DNA of 64,000 bases from Microcoleus sp. bin38.metabat.b11b12b14.051. Its GTDB lineage: Bacteria > Cyanobacteriota > Cyanobacteriia > Cyanobacteriales > Microcoleaceae. Position 1 is the first letter of the stretch. Every line of letters begins with the position of its first letter. The notes beneath the pieces are model-generated. The model was given only the letters and a program-made list of their open reading frames with translations. It was not told the origin of the DNA and searched no databases. Both the position numbers and the translations under genes were made by a program. Below are positions 38,327 through 46,973 of this stretch, piece by piece. The stretch spans positions 164,250 through 228,249 of the forward strand of contig NZ_JAAFKD010000008.1 in NCBI RefSeq assembly GCF_013299165.1, given 5' to 3'.

Positions 38327-39346
38327 CTAACTCGTCGGCACATCGTCAAAATCATCATCGTCATCGTCATCAGCTCGTGGTTGTGGGTCTTCGTTTGCTG
38401 CATGACCTTCCAAAGCAGCTTTTGGCGATTCGGTTAAACCCATTACTCGCCGTAAAACTCTCATGCTAGCTTCACCCAGTTCAGATCCTTCAAGCGCATC
38501 TTCTTGCAGCATAATTTTTAATAGTTCCATATTGCTACCAGAAGAAAGCTGCTTTTGCTGATCAAAACGACTGATCAGCTCAGCAATATTTCCAGGATTT
38601 TGTGCTAGATAGGCAGCAAGTAGACTGGGTTCACCACCTAGTAGAAGTTTCTCATAATGCTCTTGACTAGCTGAAGCACGCATACGTTTCAATTCATCAA
38701 GCTTGAGTTGTGCAATTTCTTCAGCTTGGGCAAGTCTAAATTGAGCCGCTTTGTCAGCTAATAATGCAGCTTCATTCAGTTCGGTTAAGGTTACTTGTTT
38801 GATACTTCCGATCGCTGACGAGTCAATTTGCAATGAAGCTACCAGTTGAGGAACTCGCAATCCTAAGTCATCAAAGCAGCGTTCATCAACCACTCTTCGC
38901 CTCACACTTCTATTAATATCTTTTTCTGCCATCGCATTTTCTCGCAAATCATAATCACGAGAAATTTGTTTCATCTCATTAATGAGGCGTGCTTTTAAAA
39001 CTGAAGCGACATCATGTGTCCCTGCCTTTACGATGATTTGTGCATCAGAAACAGAGCAGGTAATTTCTACTGTGGTTGGAAAGTCGAACCCAGAAGTTTT
39101 TGAAGGTAAGGAACAATCAATTTTTAGTACATATTCACCAACATCTATTTTGTATAAGAAATTATACCCCCCAAATTTAAATTTACTAAAAGAGATCGGT
39201 TTATCTGTGTGACTAATGACTAACAATTCACCGCCACTACGAGACAAGACGAGAACTGTATTGGGCGCAGGCACAGGAATCTCTTTAGTCAAAGACCAGC
39301 CTCGAACATCTTCTTGGCTTAAAATTGGATTGAATGTTTCTTGCAT
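38327..39346 (-). CDS. SPFH-like protein with coiled coil and acidic tail (operon gene 3)
   Basis: A 339-residue protein with no membrane span. Residues about 25-200 look like an SPFH/Band-7 variant: VLVLSRSGGELLVI opening, FPTTVEITCSVSDAQIIVKAG, and DLGLRVPQLVASLQIDSSAIG corresponding to the late Band-7 strand. A charged coiled coil follows (LADKAAQFRLAQAEEIAQLKL). The end is extremely acidic (RADDDDDDDFDDVPTS). SPFH proteins build membrane cages and appear in some defence and protease systems. It lies 12 bases after gene 2, so cotranscription is near certain. The assignment is by pattern and the fold should be checked. Confidence 0.6.
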   Translation of the reverse strand: MQETFNPILSQEDVRGWSLTKEIPVPAPNTVLVLSRSGGELLVISHTDKPISFSKFKFGGYNFLYKIDVGEYVLKIDCSLPSKTSGFDFPTTVEITCSVSDAQIIVKAGTHDVASVLKARLINEMKQISRDYDLRENAMAEKDINRSVRRRVVDERCFDDLGLRVPQLVASLQIDSSAIGSIKQVTLTELNEAALLADKAAQFRLAQAEEIAQLKLDELKRMRASASQEHYEKLLLGGEPSLLAAYLAQNPGNIAELISRFDQQKQLSSGSNMELLKIMLQEDALEGSELGEASMRVLRRVMGLTESPKAALEGHAANEDPQPRADDDDDDDFDDVPTS

Positions 39347-39358
39347 AGTTTCTCTCCT

Positions 39359-41026
39359 TTACTGTGTTAATCCTTTTTGTTGTAAAAATGCCAGCATTGT
39401 TAGTGCATATGAATTTCCTCGATCTGCCCACCTCTTGAGATAACCCTTAAGGCGAAGCCGTTCTTTTGAATCTCCATGTTTCATAATCCTGGTGATAATT
39501 TTTCCAAGAGGTTGCCTCAGTTGAGGATTTTTTTCTACAAACATAAACCAGGACTCTAGCTCTTTTATCACCAAAGAACGAGTCTGTTTAAGATTTAGAG
39601 AAGATCTGATAAGTGACGAAACAGTTTGTGAAATTTTTTCATCTGTCTTGGCTAACCAAAATAGCGTTGGCAATTTTTTGCAAGTGAAATTATTTACTGA
39701 AGTCTCTGATGTTTTCATAATACCCCAAGTAACAAAAGCAGCCATTTCATGAGACGATTTTTTTCTGTCATACCTTAGCCATGTCTCAAGATGTTTTAAG
39801 ATAATCAATCGATTATCAGGAATAGATTCACTCATTTCAAAAAGCATAACTATGCCTTCTAAAATATCTGAAAAAAGACTAACATCATTTGATTTGATAA
39901 TCTTCTGAAACTTCTCAAAAGCATCATCTGGAAATTTCAAACCAACGTAAAGACTATAAGCTTCTATGGATGTTCGTCTTAAGTTGGGCGAGTTCTTTAA
40001 TGTACTCCAATGGGATAGTATATTTCGTGCTTGTTGAGGGGAGTTTTCATCATCGCCTAAGGCAGTAACACTCAAAGATAATACTGCTAACGAACGCTGT
40101 GAAGGATTATCAGCTTTTGCCCAGGGAATCAAAACCATTTCACGCACTAGGTCAAAGCGATATTTACAAGACTCACTGAGCGCACCAGCAAGATGAACTT
40201 TCGTCAGAGAACCCTGTGTTGTACCAAGTTCTACCAAACAATCAAGAATTATCTGCCAGTAATAGTCTTCTTCCTGCCAAATATACCTTAATAAAGCACC
40301 TTGAAAATTTGGGTCATTGAACAGGGAAATCTCAAATGAGTTGCGCCCAAATTCTGTATTTTCATGGCTATTTTCAGTATAAGCAAGGACTATCCTCAGT
40401 CGTTTTTTAAACCCTAGGATTTTAAATTTGAGGGTTTCATCGTCTAGTTCCTGAGTATCTTTGCCTAATTTTGAACGTATTTTAGACTCTAGTTTCTCGC
40501 TCAAAGCGATAATAGATTTGCAATCACTTCCGTTCAAAAACGCCATCGCTATCATTAGAGAACGATGATGAATCGCTGGGTAATTCTCAAACCAACGCTC
40601 TACCCTCTCGGGCAAAGGTATTGCAGCATAATCAAAATTATCTAAAGTTGCAGAATCGCTATCGGAAGATCCCTCTGAATTACTCTGACTATGATTATAT
40701 TGGCTACCACCTACAAACTGCCCACTACTGTTGTAAAAACTTCCACCGATATGTGTACCACCACTTTGGAAGTTAATAGTGCCTACTGAACCACCTTGTT
40801 TTATGAACTCGCTGACAAATCTGTTTGCAAAGTTTTGAAACTGCTTTTGAGATTCATCAACTTTATTCTCACCAGATGACTCCTTATTTACAAATGATTG
40901 AAAGATTTTTTCACGCTCATCATCAGAAGGTTTTTCTTTTTTCTCAACATTTACAGGTTCCTGTTTGGGCTGCTCAGGGGATAGATTTTCCTTATTGGCA
41001 TCGCCTGGAGGTGTGGCAATAGACAT
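39359..41026 (-). CDS. Large helical protein with N-terminal Gly/Asn-rich motif (operon gene 2)
   Basis: A 555-residue protein not recognised. Residues 1-80 are disordered and charged. Residues about 82-112 contain NFQSGGTHIGGSFYNSSG followed by QFVGGSQYN, a pseudo-repeat of short strands with Gly and Asn. This closely parallels the end of gene 1. From about 135 the protein is all-helical, with HEAT/ARM-like repetition (LPERVERWFENYPAIHHRSL). That stretch recalls regions that follow the ATPase in STAND proteins, yet no Walker motif is present. It may be an effector or scaffold recruited through its motif. Overlapping frames are shadows. Confidence 0.7.
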   Translation of the reverse strand: MSIATPPGDANKENLSPEQPKQEPVNVEKKEKPSDDEREKIFQSFVNKESSGENKVDESQKQFQNFANRFVSEFIKQGGSVGTINFQSGGTHIGGSFYNSSGQFVGGSQYNHSQSNSEGSSDSDSATLDNFDYAAIPLPERVERWFENYPAIHHRSLMIAMAFLNGSDCKSIIALSEKLESKIRSKLGKDTQELDDETLKFKILGFKKRLRIVLAYTENSHENTEFGRNSFEISLFNDPNFQGALLRYIWQEEDYYWQIILDCLVELGTTQGSLTKVHLAGALSESCKYRFDLVREMVLIPWAKADNPSQRSLAVLSLSVTALGDDENSPQQARNILSHWSTLKNSPNLRRTSIEAYSLYVGLKFPDDAFEKFQKIIKSNDVSLFSDILEGIVMLFEMSESIPDNRLIILKHLETWLRYDRKKSSHEMAAFVTWGIMKTSETSVNNFTCKKLPTLFWLAKTDEKISQTVSSLIRSSLNLKQTRSLVIKELESWFMFVEKNPQLRQPLGKIITRIMKHGDSKERLRLKGYLKRWADRGNSYALTMLAFLQQKGLTQ

Positions 41027-41087
41027 GGCACTTTAAAGAAATCCTGCAGGTATGAACATAGCAGTTAACTTAGCAGAGTTAGAAATT

Positions 41088-41546
41088 CTACTTATTACCT
41101 GAATTGTGTTGATCGCGACCAACAAAAGTTCCAGTATTGTGTAAATCTCCTCGAATAGAAACTCCACCACTCTGGAGATTAACTGATTGATCTACTGCGC
41201 GATCATGTTCTGAATCTTTCTCTTGCATTAGCTTCAGCAACTCTTGAGTCAGTTCTGGATTTCCTTCGAGAATATCTCTGATTTGACTAATTAACGCAAA
41301 CTGCGAAATCTCATCTGGACGCTGTATTACATTAGTGACTGCCTCCTGGGCGGCTCCTTTCTGCTGAACTTGAGGGCTGAGTTTTGCCCAAACATTCTTA
41401 GCTTTGTCCCAACTGGATTTTCCTAGAGCTTTTACAGCGTCGGTACTAACCCCCTCAGCAACTTTCTCACCAATTTTCATGAGGAAGGGTAATGCAGGAC
41501 ATAGTAAGCTAACAAGGAGCTTTGCAAGTTCTGTAGCATCTGGCAT
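41088..41546 (-). CDS. Small effector-associated-type protein ending in a Gly/Asn-rich motif (operon gene 1)
   Basis: A 152-residue protein. The first 110 residues are helical (ELAKLLVSLLCPALPFLMKI, then EKVAEGVSTDAVKALGKSSW with DKAKNVWAKL) and resemble a domain often placed at the N-terminus of bacterial conflict proteins. The end (121-150) reads VNLQSGGVSIRGDLHNTG then TFVGRDQHNSG. This kind of tail precedes effector modules in many cyanobacteria and resembles amyloid-signalling motifs. It is the promoter-proximal gene of the operon, 61 bases before gene 2. The putative adaptor role is inference. Confidence 0.7.
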   Translation of the reverse strand: MPDATELAKLLVSLLCPALPFLMKIGEKVAEGVSTDAVKALGKSSWDKAKNVWAKLSPQVQQKGAAQEAVTNVIQRPDEISQFALISQIRDILEGNPELTQELLKLMQEKDSEHDRAVDQSVNLQSGGVSIRGDLHNTGTFVGRDQHNSGNK

Positions 41547-42106
41547 ATTAAGTTATCCTGGGTAGTTTAATGATTAGCCTTCTGATTAGGCTGGTATATC
41601 TACGTAATTTCCGGAAAATTTGACATAAATTCGTGACGAGATCGTCAAGATAGGATATCTTACCCAACCTTGTCAAGCTGTTTGCTGAGCTTGGTTAAAA
41701 GTGCCTCAAACCCTTGAAATCTCCAAGGCTGCGATCGTTAAATCTGCTTTTTTTAACAGGTGATTACCGAAGCGGACCACTAGGATGATGTAAATAAATT
41801 GATCGCACTAATCATCGTTCGGGCAATACACATCTACAAACTACGGAATTTCAAGCATTTTACATACTAAAAACCAAGCTCGACAGACACCTTGACAGGG
41901 CTGCATATCCTACCTAACGATCTAAATAAAATGCAGATGGTATGAGACAGCACAGAAGGTCATGAAAACTTAACTTTGGATGCAAACAAAGAGTTTCCAA
42001 CTACTGCCCCATTGATAACCCTGAAGTATAACTATGTATGATTCATGGGTAGGGTGTAATTTGTGCCTATGGAAATATTATGCACCTATTTTTATTTTTG
42101 TGTCAA
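41547..42106. other. Upstream region of the accessory operon
   Basis: No gene is recognised. It should hold the operon promoter, but no confident boxes were found. A short frame near 42034 overlaps the MITE-like repeat and is not called. Confidence 0.5.
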
Positions 42107-42230
42107 CAATACTCCGGACAATTTTTGAGACAGAGGCCCAAACCCTCATTCTACCGTTAGCACTTGACCTCACTGAGAAGGTCCAAACCCGCATTCTGCC
42201 GTTAGTGATTGAAAACTGTCCGGACTATTG
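42107..42230. repeat. MITE-like element 1, TIR CAATACTCCGGACA
   Basis: It starts CAATACTCCGGACA and ends TGTCCGGACTATTG, one mismatch from the perfect inverted repeat, and is flanked by GTCAA on both sides. The 124-base inside has no frame. Confidence 0.7.
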
Positions 42231-42272
42231 GTCAAGCACTACTTAGTCTTATTGTCCTTCTGAATTTCCATG

Positions 42273-42373
42273 CAATACTCCGGACAGTTTTTTGAACTAT
42301 TCTATAAGGCTTTCAGAGCTTGCAGTTTAAGGCTTGAGCCTCAAAACCTGCCCAAATTCTGTCCGGAGTATTG
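42273..42373. repeat. MITE-like element 2, TIR CAATACTCCGGACA
   Basis: Starts CAATACTCCGGACAG and ends CTGTCCGGAGTATTG, a perfect 15-bp inverted repeat over 101 bases. TCAA follows the right end. The outer ends of elements 1 and 2 together (42107-42373) are bracketed by TCAA, so the pair may also have moved as one unit. Confidence 0.75.
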
Positions 42374-42547
42374 TCAACACGCTCTGGGGTAGATAATGTT
42401 GGTCAATAGCTAGCCGCCTCAACGATTGACTCATAATTGTCTAAAACTAGGTAAGGATATGGAGAACGGAAACAAAGCAGGAAGCATCCCAACTTCGTTA
42501 GCGCAGCCCTCGAAGAGGATCGCTCTCCTTCTCTTGTCCCTTGCCTT

Positions 42548-43474
42548 ATGTCCCCAGCAGAAACAATTATGCCATCCCCAAATCTCAAATATGCTTACTT
42601 TCCCGGTTGCGTTGCCCAAGGGGCTGCCCGCGAACTTTACCTGTCTACCCAGGCGCTGACTCAAGCGTTGGGCATTGAACTGGTGGAACTCAAGAAAGCT
42701 TCCTGCTGCGGTTCTGGTACTTTCAAGGAAGATTCGCAGTTGCTCGAAGATACTGTTAACGCCCGCAATATTGCTTTGGCTGAGCAACTAAATCTGCCTC
42801 TGCTGACCCATTGCAGCACTTGTCAAGGGGTAATTGGTCATGTGGACGATCGCCTCAAGGAATCCCAAAAGACCGATCGACCTTACTTAGAAAAAGTCAA
42901 CGGTTTGCTGGAAAAACAAGGTTGTTCACCTTATCAAGGTAGTACCGAGGTGAAACATCTGTTGTGGGCGATAGTCGCAGATTACGGTCTGGAGGAAGTG
43001 CAGAAGCGAGTTACCCGCAAGCTTTCGGGTTTGAAGTGCGCGTCTTTTTACGGGTGTTACTTGCTGCGTGCTCAGGATAACTTGGTTTACGATGACCCGC
43101 ACCAACCGGAATCGATGGAAAATGTGTTTCGGGCGATCGGCGCAACGCCAGTTTACTATCGAGGGCGGACGCAGTGCTGCGGCTGGCCGTTGGCGAGTTA
43201 TGCCACTAACCAATCTTTTCAGATGGCGGGCAAACATATTCAAGATGCTCTTGACAATGGCGCTGATTGTATGGTAACTCCTTGTCCGCTTTGTCATTTA
43301 AATTTGGATTCGCGGCAGCCGGAGGTGGAAAAAGCGATCGGGCGAAAATTGGGTTTGCCAGTGCTGCATCTGCCTCAATTGGTGGCTTTGGCTTTGGGTG
43401 TGGAGCCGAAAAAACTAGGACTCGATCGGCATATTGTTTCAACTAAGCCCCTGTTAGAAAAATTAGGGTTTTAG
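42548..43474 (+). CDS. Heterodisulfide reductase subunit B-like (CCG-domain) protein
   Basis: A 308-residue iron-sulfur/disulfide-type protein with two CCG domains: YFPGCVAQG and ASCCGSGTF in the first half, FYGCYLLR and QCCGWPLASYA in the second, plus THCSTCQGV and TPCPLCHLNLD. In methanogens HdrB reduces CoM-S-S-CoB with a noncubane cluster; cyanobacterial versions are thought to be quinone- or thiol-linked, possibly the catalytic partner of a succinate-dehydrogenase-like enzyme. The physiological role here is not known. Either ATG 42548 or ATG 42569 could be the start, and the latter lies closer to the conserved motif. Confidence 0.88.
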   Translation: MSPAETIMPSPNLKYAYFPGCVAQGAARELYLSTQALTQALGIELVELKKASCCGSGTFKEDSQLLEDTVNARNIALAEQLNLPLLTHCSTCQGVIGHVDDRLKESQKTDRPYLEKVNGLLEKQGCSPYQGSTEVKHLLWAIVADYGLEEVQKRVTRKLSGLKCASFYGCYLLRAQDNLVYDDPHQPESMENVFRAIGATPVYYRGRTQCCGWPLASYATNQSFQMAGKHIQDALDNGADCMVTPCPLCHLNLDSRQPEVEKAIGRKLGLPVLHLPQLVALALGVEPKKLGLDRHIVSTKPLLEKLGF

Positions 43475-44066
<592 letters not shown>

Positions 44067-44103
44067 ATATCGATCGAATTGTCGATCGAATTACAGGCAC
44101 AGG

Positions 44104-44136
44104 AGAGGGGGCGATTAAATTGCCCCCTCTCTTTTT
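44104..44136 (+). terminator. psaC Rho-independent terminator
   Basis: GAGAGGGGGC...GCCCCCTCTC hairpin followed by a T-run, 38 bases after the psaC stop. Confidence 0.93.
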
Positions 44137-44493
44137 GTCGCGGAATCTGCATTTTGCCACCGGAATAAGGTAATACAATTTTAGATTTTGGATTTTGGAT
44201 TTTGGATTTTGGATGACCGGCAAGAAACGGACACAACATTCCGACACGATCGTCAGAGTCGGGAGTAAAATTTTAGATTCTAGTTCAATCTCCCAGATTC
44301 AATGCGAAAATCAAATCTAAAATCGTTCGATGCTCGCGCTAGCCGAAGCATCTAAAATCTAAAATCTAAAATCTAAAATCGACTGAGTATCATGGTTGGG
44401 AGCTTCCCTAAAGTTGCATTCTTTTTTGCAACTGGTGTAAAAATGATAAAACTTGGGTTTTATTTCGATCGCTAAGCAGGAGCAGTACCTTAA
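44137..44493. other. psaC-glmS spacer with AATCTAA heptamers
   Basis: GGATTTT heptamers at about 44183-44211 and AATCTAA units at about 44351-44380. The last 90 bases hold the glmS leader with a GGAG-type site (AGCAGGAGCAG) before ATG 44494. No gene is seen. Confidence 0.65.
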
Positions 44494-46437
44494 ATGTGCG
44501 GAATCGTTGGTTATATCGGCACGCAAGCAGCAAGCGAAATTTTGCTAGCAGGATTGGAGAAACTGGAATACCGGGGTTACGATTCAGCAGGCCTCGCCAC
44601 CATCTCCGAAGGAGAAATTACCTGCATCCGAGCAAAGGGCAAATTGCACAACCTCCGGGAAAAGCTAGCAGAGATAGACTCTCAGGCTCCCATCGGCATC
44701 GGACACACCCGCTGGGCAACTCACGGCAAACCAGAAGAATATAACGCTCACCCTCACCGAGATAATAGCGGGCGAATTGCCGTAGTTCAAAATGGAATTG
44801 TCGAAAATTATCGCGAGTTGCGCGAAGAATTGAAAGGGAAGGGACATAAATTTGTCTCTGACACTGATACAGAAGTTATTCCTCATTTAATAGCTGAATT
44901 TTTCCAAGAAGGAAGAAGGAAGAAGGAAGAAGGAAGAAGGAAGAAGGAAAAAGGAAAAGATCCAACAGCAGAGGAAATTGCTGATTTGTCGTTTTTGGAC
45001 GTGGTTTCAAAGGCGGTAAATAGGTTAGAAGGAGCTTTTGCGATCGCAGTTATTTGTGCAGATTTTCCAGACGAACTAATTGTCGCCAGACAGCAAGCTC
45101 CTTTGGTAATTGGCTTTGGTGCAGGCGAATTCTTCTGTGCTTCCGACACCCCAGCCTTAATATCTCACACGCGCGCTGTTTTATCCCTCGAAAATGGCGA
45201 ATTGGCAAGACTAACTCCGATGGGAGTAGAAGTTTACAGCTTTACAGGACAAAGGCTGAAAAAAACTCCGCGCATCCTCGGGTGGAATCCGGTTTCTGTC
45301 GAGAAACAGGGCTTTAAGCACTTCATGCACAAGGAAATTTACGAACAGCCCGCCGTAGTCCGAGCTTGTTTGGAGACTTATTTAGACAGCGATTGGCAGC
45401 CGGGAAATCCGCACTCTCCTATCAATCTAAACTTACCGAAAGAACTTTGCGCCGATGTCGAACAAATTTCCATTCTCGCCTGCGGAACGAGCTGGCACGC
45501 CTCGCTAATTGGCAAATATTTGTTGGAACAGTTAGCAAATATTCCTACTGCGGTGCAGTATGCTTCTGAGTACCGTTACGCGCCCGCACCGCTGACAGCA
45601 AATACTTTAATTATTGGGGTAACTCAATCGGGAGAAACGGCGGACACGCTGGCAGCTTTGGGGATGGAACAGCAGCGCCGCGCGGCTTTTACGGATAAAT
45701 TTCGATCGCGAATGTTGGGTATTACTAACAGGAGTGAAAGTTCGATCGCCCACATGATGCCGCACATTATTCACACCCACGCTGGCATAGAAGTTGGGGT
45801 GGCCGCTACTAAAACTTTTGTCACTCAGTTGATGGCTTTCTATTTCTTAGCTTTGGATTTGGCCCACCAGCGACAAACCATCAGCACGGAGAGATTAGCT
45901 GAAATTATTGCTGGTTTGCGCCAGTTACCAACCCAAATTGAGAAGTTTTTGGAGATTCAAGAACAGTATGTGGAGGAATTGTCCCACCAGTTTACTGAAA
46001 CTCAAGACTTTATCTTTTTGGGGCGGGGAATTAACTTTCCGATTGCTTTGGAAGGGGCGCTGAAACTAAAGGAAATTAGCTATATTCACGCTGAAGGATA
46101 TCCCGCCGGAGAGATGAAACACGGCCCGATCGCCCTTTTGGACGCTAAAGTGCCTGTAGTGGCGATCGCGATGCCGGGAAGCGTCTACGAAAAAGTGCTT
46201 TCCAACGCCCAGGAAGCCAAGGCCCGCGACGCCCGTTTAATTGGCGTGACGCCGAAGCAGGGCGCAGCGGAAGCCGATATTTTTGACCATGTTTTGCCGG
46301 TACCTTTGGTGGATGAATTGTTGTCACCGATTGTGACAGTGATTCCGCTGCAATTGTTGGCTTATCACATTGCGGCGCGCCGAGGTTTGGATGTGGATCA
46401 GCCGCGCAATTTGGCGAAGTCGGTGACGGTGGAATAA
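44494..46437 (+). CDS. glmS: Glutamine--fructose-6-phosphate aminotransferase
   Basis: Makes glucosamine-6-phosphate for peptidoglycan and lipopolysaccharide. The glutaminase half begins with the catalytic Cys in MCGIVGYIG and shows GYDSAGLA, IGHTRWATHG, HRDNSGRIAVVQNGIVENY and SDTDTEVI. The sugar isomerase half shows CGTSWHASL, TQSGETADTLAAL, HAGIEVGVAATKTF and the end QPRNLAKSVTVE. The 647 residues exceed the usual 610-630, because residues about 139-156 (EGRRKKEEGRRKKEKGKD) come from a seven-unit GGAAGAA heptamer array. The insert lies in a loop of the glutaminase domain and keeps the frame. A one-unit change would shift the frame. Confidence 0.97.
   Translation: MCGIVGYIGTQAASEILLAGLEKLEYRGYDSAGLATISEGEITCIRAKGKLHNLREKLAEIDSQAPIGIGHTRWATHGKPEEYNAHPHRDNSGRIAVVQNGIVENYRELREELKGKGHKFVSDTDTEVIPHLIAEFFQEGRRKKEEGRRKKEKGKDPTAEEIADLSFLDVVSKAVNRLEGAFAIAVICADFPDELIVARQQAPLVIGFGAGEFFCASDTPALISHTRAVLSLENGELARLTPMGVEVYSFTGQRLKKTPRILGWNPVSVEKQGFKHFMHKEIYEQPAVVRACLETYLDSDWQPGNPHSPINLNLPKELCADVEQISILACGTSWHASLIGKYLLEQLANIPTAVQYASEYRYAPAPLTANTLIIGVTQSGETADTLAALGMEQQRRAAFTDKFRSRMLGITNRSESSIAHMMPHIIHTHAGIEVGVAATKTFVTQLMAFYFLALDLAHQRQTISTERLAEIIAGLRQLPTQIEKFLEIQEQYVEELSHQFTETQDFIFLGRGINFPIALEGALKLKEISYIHAEGYPAGEMKHGPIALLDAKVPVVAIAMPGSVYEKVLSNAQEAKARDARLIGVTPKQGAAEADIFDHVLPVPLVDELLSPIVTVIPLQLLAYHIAARRGLDVDQPRNLAKSVTVE
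44911..44959 (+). repeat. In-gene heptamer array (GGAAGAA)5 + 2 variants
   Basis: Five perfect GGAAGAA units (44911-44945), then GGAAAAA and GGAAAAG, lie inside glmS. Because 7 is not a multiple of 3, gain or loss of one unit changes the frame. Confidence 0.95.
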
Positions 46438-46973
46438 TGTCAGTTGACAGTTGACAGAAGAGCCCGCCCGCGGAGTCGAGGGGTTGACAGCTTGCGCGCT
46501 CGCGACTTGCCCGCCCGCGAAGTCGAGGGGAGTCGAAGAGTTGACAGAAGAGCCCCCCGAGCGACTTGCCCGCCCGCGAAGTCGAGGGGAGTCGAAGAGT
46601 TGACAGTTGACGCAAGGAGTGCGAAGTTTTTAGGCAGGGGATTTAAGCCCCAGCCTACAAACAATCCACCTAAAGGTGGGGTATTAAATCCCCTGTGCTT
46701 TAGTTATTAGTCATTAGTTATTCGTTGGTTGTTGGGTTCGTAGTGCGGACTTTAGTCCGCAGCTTTTTACGGACTGAAGTCCGCACTACGAACCATTTGT
46801 GTTATGGTAATCGACTGGACATGATATCAGTTAATACAATCTTTTTTGTGTGCGATTCTATTCACCGCAATCAGTAAGGTTCGTAGTGCGGACTTTAGTC
46901 CGCAGCTTTTTACGGACTGAAGTCCGCACTACGAACCATTTGTGTTATGGTAATCGACTGGACATGATATCAG
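46438..46973. repeat. Composite repeat region with two tandem family A palindromes
   Basis: TTGACAG/TCGAGGGG units (46440-46620) are followed by the GTTTTTAGGCAGGGG hairpin block also seen near 12690. Family A palindromes lie at 46740-46789 and 46883-46932. The second palindrome sits in a 140-base direct duplication (period about 143) that carries GATATCAGTTAA and a partial copy of the 3' end of the next gene. Confidence 0.85.

Noticed and set aside
46444..46710. Frames across the TTGACAG/TCGAGGGG repeats on both strands
   Set aside because: They are open only because the repeats lack stop codons; the translated sequence is periodic.
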